Below, in pieces: positions 33,989 through 45,000 of a DNA stretch of 46,785 nt. Both the position numbers and the translations under genes were made by a program. This stretch comes from Nostocales cyanobacterium Centralia_MAG_434. Lineage in GTDB: Bacteria > Cyanobacteriota > Cyanobacteriia > Cyanobacteriales > Nostocaceae. The DNA lies in the NCBI GenBank assembly GCA_021324415.1, contig JAJPJF010000064.1, forward strand, positions 1 through 46,785, written 5' to 3'. The stretch's first letter is position 1. The number at the start of each line of letters is the position of its first letter. The notes beneath the pieces were generated by a model. That model was not told the origin of the DNA. It made no database searches and was given only the letters and a program-made list of their open reading frames with translations.

Positions 33989-35470
33989 TTAATGAATTCC
34001 AATATTTTCTAATGTACCTGGTTTGTTGTGAATAGCTAGTTTGTCTAGTAATGTGGCACTTGCTTCATTCAGGCCCACAAGATTGACTTTTGTACCATTT
34101 CTTTGAAATTTAAGCACCACCTTATCAATGGCTGCCACTGCTGCTTGATCCCAAATGTGGGCATGAGTCAGATCAATCTTGACGTATTGCAATTGTTCGT
34201 TGAAATTAAAGGCAGCTAGAAATTCGTCCACTGACACAAAGAAGAGTTGACCAGCAACGCTGTAAATACGCTCTTGTTGATTAGGACTAAGAATTGTATC
34301 GACAAAGACAACATTAGCAATTTTACGTGAGAACAAAATTGTACTTAATGCAATACCAACAATAACTCCAATCGCTAAGTTATGAGTAAGTAGCGTGATG
34401 AAAACTGTTGTAATCATGACCACAGTTTCACTTCGTGGCACAAGGTGCAGACTTTTGAAAGATGACCAGCTAAAAGTGCCAACGGAGACCATAATCATCA
34501 CTGCAACCAGAGAAACCATGGGAATCTGTTTCACCCATTTACTCAATACCACAATGAAGAAGAGTAAAAATACTCCTGCACAAAAAGTGGAAAGACGGCT
34601 ACGTCCTCCAGATTTGATATTGATCACAGACTGACCAATCATTGCACAGCCTGCCATCCCACCAAAACATCCAGCTACTATGTTGGCGACTCCTTGACCT
34701 ATAGCTTCTCTGTTTTTATCACTGGGTGTATCAGTCAGTTCGTCTAGTAGAGATGCAGTTAACAATGACTCTAGTAAACCGACTACTGCTAATGGCACTG
34801 CATAAGAGAAGAGCATAGAAACTGTCTCAGATGTCCATGGAATTTGAGGTAAGCTTAACAGGGGGAAAGTGGTAGGAAACTCTCCCATATCGCCGACTGT
34901 TGGAACTTTGATCCCCGTCAGCATTGTAAAAGCTGTTAATGCCACTATCGCCACTAGTGGTGAAGGCACTAGTTTAGTAAAACGAGGTAGCAAGTAAATG
35001 ATGGCAAGACCAACAGCCAGCATGATATAAACTTGCCAAGGGACTCCCATTAGTTGTGGTAGCTGTGCCAGGAAAATCAAGATAGCAAGAGCATTGACAA
35101 AACCAATCATCACTGCTCGTGGCACATACTTCATCATACGACCGAGTTTGAGCCAACCGCAGAGGATTTGGATTACACCAGTCAGAATCGTTGTGGCAAA
35201 AAGATATTGTAATCCATGCTGTTTGATGAGTGTGGGCATCAGCAGTGCCATAGATCCGGTTGCAGCTGAGATTAAGCCAAGGCGTCCTCCCATAAAAGCT
35301 GTCACCACTGCAATACAGAATGACGCATACAGTCCAACTTTTGGATCAACCCCTGCAATAATTGAAAATGCGATCGCCTCTGGAATCAGTGCCAGTGCTA
35401 CTACGGTACCAGCTAGAATATCTGCGCGAATATTGGAAAACCATTCTCGCTTCAAAACCTTTGTATTCAA
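33989..35470 (-). CDS. SulP-family anion transporter with STAS domain
   Basis: 493 residues. It starts at a TTG, supported by AAAGGAG 8 bases upstream. The transport domain (about 10-375) has [21 protein letters not shown] and the [20 protein letters not shown] signature. A C-terminal STAS domain follows (about 400-485; [22 protein letters not shown]). SulP proteins carry sulfate, bicarbonate or other anions; BicA is the cyanobacterial bicarbonate example, but substrate cannot be assigned here. It is flanked on both sides by acyltransferase-3 genes on the same strand; the upstream one ends 39 bp before it. Confidence 0.88.
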   Translation of the reverse strand: MNTKVLKREWFSNIRADILAGTVVALALIPEAIAFSIIAGVDPKVGLYASFCIAVVTAFMGGRLGLISAATGSMALLMPTLIKQHGLQYLFATTILTGVIQILCGWLKLGRMMKYVPRAVMIGFVNALAILIFLAQLPQLMGVPWQVYIMLAVGLAIIYLLPRFTKLVPSPLVAIVALTAFTMLTGIKVPTVGDMGEFPTTFPLLSLPQIPWTSETVSMLFSYAVPLAVVGLLESLLTASLLDELTDTPSDKNREAIGQGVANIVAGCFGGMAGCAMIGQSVINIKSGGRSRLSTFCAGVFLLFFIVVLSKWVKQIPMVSLVAVMIMVSVGTFSWSSFKSLHLVPRSETVVMITTVFITLLTHNLAIGVIVGIALSTILFSRKIANVVFVDTILSPNQQERIYSVAGQLFFVSVDEFLAAFNFNEQLQYVKIDLTHAHIWDQAAVAAIDKVVLKFQRNGTKVNLVGLNEASATLLDKLAIHNKPGTLENIGIH

Positions 35471-35509
35471 ATTGTCTGCTCCTTTAAGGTCAAGTTAGAA
35501 ATACTAGCT

Positions 35510-36700
35510 TCAAGTTCGAGATTTTAGATTAGATGAGAAGTGAGACATAAAAGGTCGTTCAAATATGCAATGGAATATATAAGCAACTACTAGTGACAAT
35601 GGCACAGCAAATAGGAACCATTTGACAGCCATCATTGTTGGTGACAATTGCTGGCTCAGCAGAAATTGGTGTACTAGCCAAACTACAGGAGCATGTGTGA
35701 TGTAGAGGCTGTAGGAGAATACCCCCAGTTCAACGACTATTCGGGATTCCAGAATGATGCTGAGAACAGGAGGAAGACTCTTGCCTTTAATTAAAAAGTT
35801 GGTGCAGTAAATCAGAAAACAAGCCGTCCCAAGGGCAACAAAATAATGGACAATCCACTGTGGAAATCCTGGGATCAAATCAAATCGTAACCACTCACCC
35901 AAGAATGCAAAGCTAGCAAATACAGCTGCTAGCACACTCCACGGTAATGACTTGTTTATCCACATCAAAGATGGTTTTTGGGAAAAATTGATCTCTGCTG
36001 CAGCCATTCCTAGGGCAAAAAGACCGATAAACCAAGGACAGGCATGAAAGGAGATCTCCTCTCCCATCAGATACTTCAGTCCTAGTCCCAGTGCGATCGC
36101 GATCCCGACTGTGGCAAATAAGCCCACGCGCCGCCAGATTGGAATCAACAGAACAGCAAATATAAAGTAAATTTGCCACTCTATGGCAACAGTCCAGGTT
36201 GGTCCATCAATTGTGTTGAGATGTAAGCCAAAATTTTGAAGCAATAGAAGATAAACCAGCAAATCATGAAACGAGAAGGAAGGAGAGAACAAACCATGCA
36301 GAGGATTGAATCCCTCTTGATACCAACTCAAATCAATTGTGTGCTCTAGCAAGAAGATGACTCCACTCAAAGCAGCACAAAACAGCAGTGCTGCATAGTA
36401 AGGTGGCAGAATTCGTCGCACACGCCGTTTCAAAAAACCTAGCAATCCTCCGGAAAAATACTTCTTATTTGAGCGCACCACAGGAAGCATCAGACAGTAG
36501 CCGGAAAGAACGATAAATATGACAACGGCAAAAATTCCATATCTGAGCAACTTTGTCACAGGTAGCCACAGCAGGCTTGGCTGTAAAGTATCATCAAGAG
36601 CCCAACTGTGAACTAGAACTACGTAGAGCGCTGCTAAACCACGGATTCCATCCAAGTACGCCAAGCGAATGCGGTTGTTAGTGCTTTTTTCACCGTTCAT
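35510..36700 (-). CDS. Acyltransferase-3 family membrane protein (OafA-like), copy 2
   Basis: 396 residues, about ten membrane segments. YLDGIRGLAALYVVLVHSW and KRRVRRILPPYYAALL carry the family's His and Arg sites; GPTWTVAIEWQIYFIFAVLL and YSLYITHAPVVWLVH are also conserved with copy 1. It begins at ATG 36700 with no strong ribosome site. Probably O-acetylates an envelope polysaccharide. The two copies differ enough to suggest an old duplication, with the SulP gene between them. Confidence 0.85.
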   Translation of the reverse strand: MNGEKSTNNRIRLAYLDGIRGLAALYVVLVHSWALDDTLQPSLLWLPVTKLLRYGIFAVVIFIVLSGYCLMLPVVRSNKKYFSGGLLGFLKRRVRRILPPYYAALLFCAALSGVIFLLEHTIDLSWYQEGFNPLHGLFSPSFSFHDLLVYLLLLQNFGLHLNTIDGPTWTVAIEWQIYFIFAVLLIPIWRRVGLFATVGIAIALGLGLKYLMGEEISFHACPWFIGLFALGMAAAEINFSQKPSLMWINKSLPWSVLAAVFASFAFLGEWLRFDLIPGFPQWIVHYFVALGTACFLIYCTNFLIKGKSLPPVLSIILESRIVVELGVFSYSLYITHAPVVWLVHQFLLSQQLSPTMMAVKWFLFAVPLSLVVAYIFHCIFERPFMSHFSSNLKSRT

Positions 36701-37710
36701 AGTAGAAGAATCAAAAATTTAAGTGTGCAAGCCAATCTTGTGAATGACACAGATGACATTCCTTGAGTCATTCAAGCTATGTGAGTACCTGAAATCTCGA
36801 ATAATGAAGAGAACAGGCTATTGCTGCAGATCTTGCTTTCGGCAAACTAAAATATAGTCATGTCACTAGTACCGATTCATGCAAACATCATGATTCGGCG
36901 ACATGGCACAAATATAGATTTGATGTCAGGACTAGTGCTATTGAGGGATAAGCAGTCTTTTAAGCTATCACCTAGCTATATTTTTACTTTCCCTACTATT
37001 TGGCGAAATCTTGTGATGATAACTCTCTCCAAGCAGCTTGGCACAATAGAGAAGCCAAGCCTCTAATTTCTACCAAGAGAGTCATTTACTTACATCAACT
37101 TATGGTGGAGTCAAACCACCAGGAATTCTTACAGCAGCTACTCTTTGAAGAACAAGAGCATATGCTACAAAAAGACGACCCTTTAGCAATGGTTGCTGGA
37201 TGTGAGCTACGAGGATTGATCTGATAAAATCTGTCTCAAACATGATAAATAACCTCTGAGTTTCAATTGTGCAGCTTTTATCTTTTCTGCACAACCTCAC
37301 TATTTCGCAACTGCTCTCGACTAAGACTAATTGCAAAAACTCCAATTAACTATTGAAAACGCAAATAGACTTTAACAGACAGTTTACATGTTACTTTGGC
37401 TGTACTAACTTAGCTTATGTAAGAAAGTATGTGTGCCTATAAGTTTATAGTGCATTTGTATGCACGCTTAGCTTTTTAACAAAGAAACAAGCTTATGTGA
37501 GTTGCTTCATTTGCTCATTACACAATAGACCTTAACATCTAGACCAATGTGATAGGCAACAGATTTTAAACTTTTTCACCAAAACTTTAAGAAATATAAA
37601 TAGAGTCTTTACAGATTCTATATAAATCATCGAAGCTAACCCCAATTTTGGCATCAAACAAAACTGGGGTGGGGCGACAATTGTCTAAAAATTTGTGATA
37701 ACAAGTTAAT
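36701..37710. other. About 1 kb with no well-supported gene
   Basis: Stop-rich on both strands. The only candidates are the 40-codon ORF at 37102 and a hairpin at 37639-37671 (ACCCCAATTTTG / CAAAACTGGGGT) downstream of the MoaD-like gene, which may stop transcription although it has no T-run. Confidence 0.5.
37102..37224 (+). CDS. Possible 40-residue protein
   Basis: It starts MVESNHQEFLQQLLFEEQEH and ends DPLAMVAGCELRGLI, an amphipathic, acidic composition more protein-like than its surroundings. The same frame is open upstream to TTG 37000. There is no clear ribosome site and I recognise no family. It could be the surviving end of a larger gene. Confidence 0.25.
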   Translation: MVESNHQEFLQQLLFEEQEHMLQKDDPLAMVAGCELRGLI

Positions 37711-37986
37711 TCAACCACCAGCTACAGCAGGGACGATACTCACTTCATCTCCATCTTTTAAGGATGTCTCTGTCCCATCCAAAAAGCGGATGTCCTCACT
37801 GTTAACGTACAAATTTAAAAAACGTCTTGGCTTACCTTCTTCATCGCACAAGCGCGATTTGATACCAGGATAGGTTTTTTCTAAGAAGTCAAAAAGTTCA
37901 GAAATATTACTACCATTGCATTCTAGGGTAGCTTCGTTGTTCGTAAATTTCTGTAGAGCAGTAGGAATTAAAACTTTTACAGCCAT
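37711..37986 (-). CDS. MoaD/ThiS-family ubiquitin-like sulfur carrier
   Basis: 91 residues: a beta-grasp fold ending in the required C-terminal Gly-Gly ([10 protein letters not shown]). Such proteins are adenylated and thiocarboxylated at that glycine and deliver sulfur for molybdopterin, thiamine or cysteine/methionine synthesis. It lies 121 bp after threonine synthase on the same strand; this pairing points to amino-acid sulfur metabolism more than molybdopterin (inference). Heptamer-like repeats (TTAGGAATTAGGAATTAGGA, about 37998-38048) fill the gap. Confidence 0.87.
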   Translation of the reverse strand: MAVKVLIPTALQKFTNNEATLECNGSNISELFDFLEKTYPGIKSRLCDEEGKPRRFLNLYVNSEDIRFLDGTETSLKDGDEVSIVPAVAGG

Positions 37987-37997
37987 GGGTATGAGAA

Positions 37998-38048
37998 AGT
38001 TAGGAATTAGGAATTAGGAGTTGGGAGTTAGGAATGAGGAATTAGGAG
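37998..38048. repeat. TTAGGAA/TTAGGAG tandem heptamers
   Basis: About seven imperfect seven-base units between threonine synthase and the MoaD-like gene. A shorter run of the opposite orientation (AACTCCTAACTCCTAACTCC) precedes the gene at 20017. Confidence 0.6.
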
Positions 38049-38107
38049 AGTGGGATTCATTATGAATTAAATATCATAACTCCTCATGCACAACTGAGCA
38101 CTTCTAA

Positions 38108-39412
38108 CTAAACTAGGACTTGCTGCCATTCTAGGCGTTCAAGTGTCCGAGAGCGTTCTAGCGCCCGTTCAAAGCTATCGAGTTTTGCTTCGATTGTCAA
38201 AGGTTCGCCAATATATCCTTGTACGGCTTCTTGGGTTTTCAAACCATTGCCTGTAATGTATACCACGGTAGTTTCATCTGGGTCAATCTTGCCAGCTTCT
38301 ACCAATTTTTTCAATACGGCAACAGTGGTGCCACCTGCTGTTTCGGTAAATATACCTTCTGTTTCTGCCAGCAGCTTAATACCTTCAATAATCTCAGTAT
38401 CCGTCACTGTTTCTATATTACCGTTAGTTTTCTGAGCTATCTCTACAGCATAAACTCCATCAGCTGGGTTACCGATCGCAATTGATTTTGCAATGGTATT
38501 TGGCTTCACTGGTTTGATAAAGTCGCGTCCTTGTTTGTAAGCTTCGGCGATCGGTGAACAACCATCTGCTTGAGCACCACTAAACCGGACGTTTTTCCCT
38601 TCTACTAGGCCAAGTTGGACAAATTCATTGAAGCCTTTGTAAATTTTTGTAAACAATGAACCAGAACCGAGAGGAACAACAACATGATCGGGAAGTTGCC
38701 AATCTAGCTGTTCTGCAACTTCAAAAGCCAAAGTCTTAGAACCTTCTGAGTAGTAAGGACGGAGGTTAATATTGACAAAACCCCAACCATGTGTGTTTGC
38801 AACTTCACAACACAAACGGTTGAGTTGATCGTAGTTGCCTTGAACAGCCATGAGGGTGGGACTGTAAATCAGACTACCCAGAATCTTACCTGCTTCTAGA
38901 TCAGCGGGGATAAATACACAGCAATCTAACCCAGCATGTGCCGCAAAAGCAGCGGTAGAATTTGCCAAGTTACCTGTGCTAGCACACGAAACAGTTGTGA
39001 ATCCTAATTCTCGTGCACGTGAAAGTGCAACTGAGACCACCCGATCCTTGAAGCTGAGGGTGGGCATATTAACAGCATCATTTTTAATGTACAGCTTGTT
39101 TAATCCAAGGCGACGTGCTAAGCGATGGGAACGAACTAAGGGAGTCATACCAGTTCCCACATCTATGACATTGTCAGTAGTCACAGGCAAAAAGGAACGG
39201 TAGCGCCAAATTGAATTTGGTCCTGCTTGAATGCTTTCACGAGTTACCGTACGACTGAGAAGGCTGTAATCATAGATAACTTCCAGTGGTCCAAAGCAGA
39301 ACTCACAAACATGAGTGGCTTTTAGTTCATATTCCTCACCACATTCCTTACACTTTAGGGCTTTCAAAGTGGCAGTGGTAGCTTGGGTGTTGGAGAGTGT
39401 CGCCTGGTTCAT
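38108..39412 (-). CDS. thrC: Threonine synthase
   Basis: 434 residues. A zinc-ribbon-like start (CKECGEEYELKATHVCEFC) precedes the fold-type II PLP domain. The PLP lysine is in TLSFKDRVVSVALSRA, the phosphate-binding loop is CASTGNLANSTAAF, and later motifs are VPLGSGSLFTKIYKG and ETAGGTTVAVLKK. It converts O-phosphohomoserine to threonine in the cytoplasm. Full length for the cyanobacterial/plant-like form. The MoaD-like gene follows on the same strand. Confidence 0.93.
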   Translation of the reverse strand: MNQATLSNTQATTATLKALKCKECGEEYELKATHVCEFCFGPLEVIYDYSLLSRTVTRESIQAGPNSIWRYRSFLPVTTDNVIDVGTGMTPLVRSHRLARRLGLNKLYIKNDAVNMPTLSFKDRVVSVALSRARELGFTTVSCASTGNLANSTAAFAAHAGLDCCVFIPADLEAGKILGSLIYSPTLMAVQGNYDQLNRLCCEVANTHGWGFVNINLRPYYSEGSKTLAFEVAEQLDWQLPDHVVVPLGSGSLFTKIYKGFNEFVQLGLVEGKNVRFSGAQADGCSPIAEAYKQGRDFIKPVKPNTIAKSIAIGNPADGVYAVEIAQKTNGNIETVTDTEIIEGIKLLAETEGIFTETAGGTTVAVLKKLVEAGKIDPDETTVVYITGNGLKTQEAVQGYIGEPLTIEAKLDSFERALERSRTLERLEWQQVLV

Positions 39413-39518
39413 AAACTAGCTTTCTGTGGATTCGTGTTAACTGTCGCCTGATGCTATCACGAGCCTAAATAATTCGTCAAACATACCCGACAAAAAAAGT
39501 CGGGTATTGGAGGATATT

Positions 39519-39548
39519 TGTAGAGACGTATCATGCTACGTCTCTACA
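39519..39548. repeat. TAGAGACGTA hairpin repeat, stem only
   Basis: TGTAGAGACGTA (39519-39530) and TACGTCTCTACA (39537-39548) form a perfect 12-bp stem identical to the stem part of the 68-bp repeats at 22793 and 46363. It overlaps the stop codon of the GAF protein. A separate stem, CCCGAC/GTCGGG, lies at 39487-39505. Confidence 0.6.
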
Positions 39549-40095
39549 CACCCGTGTTATTCTGTACGTAGGTTATGACTAAAGGTGGAAGCAAGTTTTC
39601 AAGTTGAGTGATAATGGCGTGATCAAACTCTGACCAAACTCGCGGATGACCAAAAACACAAGGCTGTAAAATTCCCCAGAGTTGGCCATCTTGACACAAA
39701 TGGGCATGAATCAATGCCTGATGTCCAAAGTTCTTTTTCTCATACTCTTTATTGAGAGTTTGGGGACTGGCTGTGTCTACATCTTCAACATAAATAGAAG
39801 GTTTAGCTTGGAGTGCAGCGGCGAATAGAGGGTCTTCTTCGGGTAACGATGCTGGTTCTAATTTCCAGTCAGGGTGTATTATGTATGGGATCTCTTGATT
39901 TCGCCGCCAGCAATATGCAACTTTGCCCAACTTAGTTTGTGGATTTCTCAGATATAGAAAACAGCGATCGCACTGCAAGACTTCTCCTAGTGCTGGCAGT
40001 AGGGCAGAAAATATAGAATCTGGCGTGCTCTGTTTGTCTAAAATACTTTGTAGAGTTTCTGGGAGAGTAAAGTCAGTCATAAAAGGGCAGATCAT
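39544..40095 (-). CDS. GAF-domain protein
   Basis: 183 residues forming essentially one GAF domain: LQSILDKQSTPDSIFSALLP, LQCDRCFLYLRNP, HQALIHAHLCQDGQLWGIL, FDHAIITQLENLL. No output domain, so it may sense a ligand and act on a partner. The chromophore Cys of bilin-binding GAFs is not evident (the central helix reads KKNFGHQALI). It is followed by repeat DNA and lies 130 bp after the RsbU-like gene on the same strand. ATG 40080 is an equally good start. Confidence 0.75.
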   Translation of the reverse strand: MICPFMTDFTLPETLQSILDKQSTPDSIFSALLPALGEVLQCDRCFLYLRNPQTKLGKVAYCWRRNQEIPYIIHPDWKLEPASLPEEDPLFAAALQAKPSIYVEDVDTASPQTLNKEYEKKNFGHQALIHAHLCQDGQLWGILQPCVFGHPRVWSEFDHAIITQLENLLPPLVITYVQNNTGV

Positions 40096-40149
40096 TAACT
40101 TGAGCCTATCTTCTCAAGGGCCTGCAATTGAAAACATCAATCCACTGAT

Positions 40150-40213
40150 ATATAGCAATCCTATTTGTGAAAAATGAGAATCCCGGTTTCTCCACGAAAC
40201 CGGGATTCTGAGG
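40150..40213. repeat. Dispersed hairpin repeat, copy 4
   Basis: ATATAGCAATCCTATTTGTG, then AAAAATGAGAATCCCGGTTTC and the complementary GAAACCGGGATTCTGAG: a 14-bp perfect stem with a five-base loop. Same element order as copy 3 at 6760. It sits between two same-strand signalling genes. Confidence 0.6.
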
Positions 40214-40225
40214 CTTGTCAGACCT

Positions 40226-41416
40226 TCATTCAAAGCTCACTTTGAGCAAAGACAAATCATCATTAAAAGTTGCTGAGGCGCTAAGTGTGCGAATCTGTGA
40301 TAGAACTTGCTGGAGATCGGAGGAATTGGACTTTCGGTGCTGAGTCAGGACATCAATGAAATCATCAACAGTCCAAATGTGACCATCTGGCTGCTGAATT
40401 TCGTAACTACCATCGCTAAATATATATAAAGTGCTGCCTTTTGCAATTTTCAAAACTCTATCGTCATAGCTAGCATCGAGAAAAAAGCCGATTGGCATGT
40501 TGAGAGAGTCTAATTGCTGAACTTTGATGTTTGTTGGAGAAGTACCAAATAGCAGCACACCAGGGGGATGTCCAGCACTTGAATAAATAAGTTGATGTTT
40601 CCGGCGATTGTAAACACCGTACCAAATTGTAAAATACTTATCGTTGTGGTTACTCATCTGGAAGTGATGATTCAGGGCTTTGAGCACTGCACTTGGTTGG
40701 TAAAAATTTGTTCTGGGTAGAGACTGCGATCGCAAGACATTGAGTACTGATACAGACAGCAGCGCTGAGCCGACTCCATGTCCAGACACATCTAACAGAT
40801 AAATCGCCAAATGCTGATCATCAAGCCAATAATAATCAAAGCAATCACCACCTAGCTGTATTGAAGGAATGAATATAGCTTCTGTAGCGACTTCTCCTAC
40901 TAGAGGTGCAGGTAAAAGAGATTTGACATAATCAGCTGCTTCAGCTAATTCTGCTTCCAAAATTTGCTTTTGAGTTTGCAAATTCAGATTCAAGATTTCC
41001 AAGGTTTGTTTTTGGCTTTGTAAATCTTGATTGAGTTGATGTAACCTCAAGCCAGCTCTTACCCGTGCTTTTAATTCATTCATCTCAATTGGCTTGGAAA
41101 CAAACTCATCTGCACCAGCATCAAGTCCTCTGACCCGATCTTCTTCTTCTCCTGGAGCTGCTCCCTTAGCAGTCAAGAGAATGAAAAAAGTTGTTGCTAA
41201 CTCTGGGTCTGTCTTAATCCGACGACACACTTCCAGCCCATCTAACTCCAACATCATCCAGTCACAAATAATCAGAGCAGGACGTGTGCATTTTGCGATC
41301 GCGATTCCTTCTTCACCATTGCTGGCTGCAGTCGTTTCATAACCCTGATTTTGGAGTGTTTTGCTCAGTACCATCAGTACAATCGGGTCATCATCAATAA
41401 TCAGAATTTTAAACAT
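40226..41416 (-). CDS. Response regulator with PP2C-type phosphatase (RsbU/SpoIIE-like)
   Basis: 396 residues. A receiver domain (about 1-120) has IDDDP, phospho-acceptor Asp in LIICDWMML and Lys in FVSKPIEMNELKAR. A Gln-rich coiled coil follows (about 128-165), then a PP2C-type Ser phosphatase (about 185-390) with metal sites in LGGDCFDYYW, LLDVSGHGVGSAL, YSSAGHPPGVL and ATFNDDLSLL. Such proteins dephosphorylate anti-sigma antagonists in partner-switching. It is divergent from an RsbW-like kinase 100 bp away, a fitting partner; no STAS antagonist gene is adjacent. Confidence 0.9.
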   Translation of the reverse strand: MFKILIIDDDPIVLMVLSKTLQNQGYETTAASNGEEGIAIAKCTRPALIICDWMMLELDGLEVCRRIKTDPELATTFFILLTAKGAAPGEEEDRVRGLDAGADEFVSKPIEMNELKARVRAGLRLHQLNQDLQSQKQTLEILNLNLQTQKQILEAELAEAADYVKSLLPAPLVGEVATEAIFIPSIQLGGDCFDYYWLDDQHLAIYLLDVSGHGVGSALLSVSVLNVLRSQSLPRTNFYQPSAVLKALNHHFQMSNHNDKYFTIWYGVYNRRKHQLIYSSAGHPPGVLLFGTSPTNIKVQQLDSLNMPIGFFLDASYDDRVLKIAKGSTLYIFSDGSYEIQQPDGHIWTVDDFIDVLTQHRKSNSSDLQQVLSQIRTLSASATFNDDLSLLKVSFE

Positions 41417-41516
41417 AAATCACAGATTAAAAAAACATAAGTTAAGACAATTTGGAATTTTAATAAACATTTAAAATGACATGACAATCAATATTGAAAT
41501 AAGTTAAATTTGTTGA

Positions 41517-41975
41517 ATGCTATTATATTCTCTAAATTTAGAAAAAGTGAAAAATAAAATTTATTTGAAAGTCAATACAGATCTCACCGCAATTCTTGAA
41601 ATTTTGTTATGGTTTGAGCAGATAAATTTACCTCCTCTTTTTAACAAAGAAAGCTGGTGGGAATGTCAAACTCTACTCATAGAGGGATTTACTAACATTG
41701 TTGAACATGCGCATAAAAGTTTACCAACTGAAACTCCTATAGAGATAGAGGCTGAGCGATTGAATGAATGCATAGAAATTCGGCTTTGGTCACTTGGACA
41801 ACCCTTTGACTTAGAGAAAAAATTGCAAGAGACATCTAAATTTGAGGAGAATGATGAAGCTCGTGGACGTGGCTTAAAAATCATGTCAGTACTAGCTGAT
41901 AAGTTGAGTTATGAGTGTATGCCAGATAATCGTTACTGTTTATTTATGAGTAAATGTTGTAGTCATCCTGTTTGA
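41517..41975 (+). CDS. RsbW-like serine kinase / anti-sigma ATPase
   Basis: 152 residues with a GHKL ATPase fold: N-box LIEGFTNIVEHAHKS, G1-like LWSLGQPFD, G2 ARGRGLKIMSVLADKLSY. This is the anti-sigma/Ser-kinase (HATPase_c_2) type, which binds a sigma factor or phosphorylates a STAS protein. The first G box has Gly but lacks the usual D-x-G, so binding may be atypical. Divergent from the PP2C regulator, sharing a 100-bp promoter region. Confidence 0.82.
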   Translation: MLLYSLNLEKVKNKIYLKVNTDLTAILEILLWFEQINLPPLFNKESWWECQTLLIEGFTNIVEHAHKSLPTETPIEIEAERLNECIEIRLWSLGQPFDLEKKLQETSKFEENDEARGRGLKIMSVLADKLSYECMPDNRYCLFMSKCCSHPV

Positions 41976-42032
41976 GTAATTAGGTGCAAATAAAGCCAAC
42001 TATGTCCTAGCTTTATGCCCATGCCCCATACC

Positions 42033-45000
42033 CTATGCTCTTGAGTTTCCCCCTGTTTGCAAATCTTTTACTACAGATTGAATGCCGCTGATGGATTCTT
42101 CCAACTCTGAAATTAAGTTGGATGTGCCTCTCCGTTCTTTATTGTGAGCCAGTTGTTCTAGTTTTTGTGCAGCTAGATTCATGCTTCTAGCACCTATATT
42201 TGCACTAGAACCCTTTAAGTGATGGACTTCTTGCTCAAAACGCAAAAAGTCATTGTTATTGACTGCCACTTTGGTTGCTTCTATATGAGATTGGGTATCT
42301 TCAACAAACATTTGCAATATTTCTAATTCAAATTCTGGATTGTTTTCTGAGATCTGGTGTAAGTGCTCCCAGTCAATAAGTAAGTTACGTGAATTCATAT
42401 CTGTCATAGCATCTGTTTGCATAAGCACAGTTTTTTCTTGGGTCGAAAGTATAACACTTGCCCAATGCTCTAAAGTTTCTGCCAATTTCTCTTTCAAGAC
42501 AGGCTTGCTCAAATAGTCATCCATACCTGCATCAAAACACATTTGTCGGTCTTCTTTCATAGCATTAGCCGTCATAGCAATGACTATAGGACGGCGACGA
42601 CTGGCAAAAGAGCTTTCCTGCCAACGATAAATTTCTCTTGTGGTTTCTAAGCCGTCAAGAATCGGCATTTGGCAATCCATGAGAATCACATCGTAAGGTA
42701 CTTTTTCCAATAACTGTAAAACTTCTTTGCCATTGGCAACGACATCAGTTTCATAACCCAAACTCTTGAGTTGCTTGGTAGCTACTTTCTGATTTACCAA
42801 ATTATCCTCAGCTAACAAAATTCTTAACTTGGATCTCGTAGAGTTCGAAAGCGACTGAGGAGATGACGTTCTCCTGCTCACTCCCTCTATCCCCTTGTCC
42901 TTCTTCCTTTCCTCCAGCTCAGGCTGGATTTCCAAGACAGTTAGAATAGTATCGAGTAGACGAGATGGCTTAACAGGCTTGACCAGATAAGCAGCAAATC
43001 CTATCTTCATTGCCCGTTGTACTTCATCCCGTTGATCAGTAGATGTTAACAGAATTAAAGGTATCTTGGAGAGATTTGCATCCGCCTTAATTTGCTCTCC
43101 TAAAGTCATACCATCTGTATAAGGCATTTGCATATCAACTAAAATGACATCATAAGATGTCTTATCCGTCACAGCATTGTGAATAGCGACTAGAGCCGTC
43201 GCTGCATCAGATGCCTCATCTACCTGCATTCCCCAATGGCTAGCTTGATGATAGATAATTTTGCGATTGGTCGCGTTATCATCTACGATTAAGACACGTC
43301 GATTGCTAAGCAGACCATAATCTTGTAATGAGTCAACAGAGTCTTGTGCAAGAGCAAAAGGAATTTTAAACCAAAATTTAGCTCCTTCTCCTAGACAACT
43401 TTCCACCCCAATTTCTCCTCCCATCAAGCTCACAAGTTCCTTGCAGATAGCTAACCCCAAACCTGTACCACCATACTTACGGGTTGTAGAAGCATCTACT
43501 TGGGTAAAGGGGGCAAAAAGTTTGCGTTGATCTTCGGGGGTAATGCCAATACCAGTGTCTGTCACCATAAAAAGAATTGTTGCTGTCGTTGAGGTTTTTC
43601 TTGACAATTCGGCTTTTATGACGACCTCTCCTGTACTCGTGAACTTGATAGCATTACTGATTAAGTTCATCAGAATTTGTCGCAAACGACCCACATCTCC
43701 TTGAAGCTGAGTAGGAACACTGTGATAAACCAATGCTGCAATTTCTAATCCCTTTTTATGAGCTTGGGGAGCAAATAAATCTAATACATCTTCCACACAT
43801 GTGGATAGGTCAAAGTCTAGAGTCTCTAGAGCCATCTCCCCAGCTTCAAGTTTAGACAAATCTAAAATTTCGTTGATTAGGGTCAACAAGGCATCTCCGC
43901 TAATGCGTATTGTTTCAACAAAATCTTTTTGCTCAGCAGTCAGAGAAGTTTCTAACAATAGTCCAGTCATCCCTAATACGGCATTCATAGGGGTGCGGAT
44001 TTCGTGGCTCATGTTTGCCAAAAAGGAACTTTTGGCAAGAGATGCTAACTCAGCTTGATGACGGGCAACTTCTAGTTCTTGCCGCTGAAGAGTTTCTGCT
44101 TGTAGCAGTTGGGCTTGAGCGATCGCAATACCTACTTGGTCTGCAAGTTCTCTCAACAGATGAGTTTCAAAACTAGACCATTGACGTGAATGAGTACACT
44201 GATGGACAATCAGTAACCCACTTAGCTCTTCCTTGACCAGAATTGGCACAACCAAATTTGCTTGAACGCCAAAGTGTTTGAGTAATTCCACATGAGTGAG
44301 CTGAACTCCTGTCACATCCAAGTCAGTAACTTCCGGGATCTGTCCTCGACGATACTGCTGTAAACAGTATTGCTGAGAGAATTCAGATCTCAAGTAATCC
44401 TCAGTGTTCTTGTGTCCTCTAATCCTCGAACAACCAGGAGAGACGGCTTCAGTGATGAAATTTCCCTGATCATTTGGCAACAGCTGATAGATTAGAACTC
44501 GATCCCAATTCAGCATCTTTTGTAATTCAGTCACCGTCGTCTGCAGAATTTCTTCAATTTGTAAAGATTGACGGATCTTGAGAGTGATTTCAGTAAATAG
44601 TTGATATCGCCAGGTTAGCTGTTTTTCAGCTTGTTTTTGTTCAGTGATGTCAATGCCAGTAGCAATAATGTATTCAACTGCTCCTTCATGATCTCTAAGT
44701 ATAGTGCTCGACCATGCAATCAGCCGTTGACGACCATCCCTAGTGACCCAATAGTTTTCATACTCTTTGAGCTTTTGCTTATTTTGTAGCTGCTCAAAAA
44801 CTGCTTTAGCTTGCTCTACCTCTTCGGGAAGTAAAAATAAATTCCAGAAATATCTACCTCTGACCTCATCAAACGAGTAACCTGTCGTTTGTTCACAAGC
44901 CTGGTTGAAGCGGATGATTCGCCCCTGCGGATCTAAAACAAGCACCAAAGCACTGACTGTATCAACCACTGCAGAGATAAAGTTGCGTTCTTTTTGAAGC

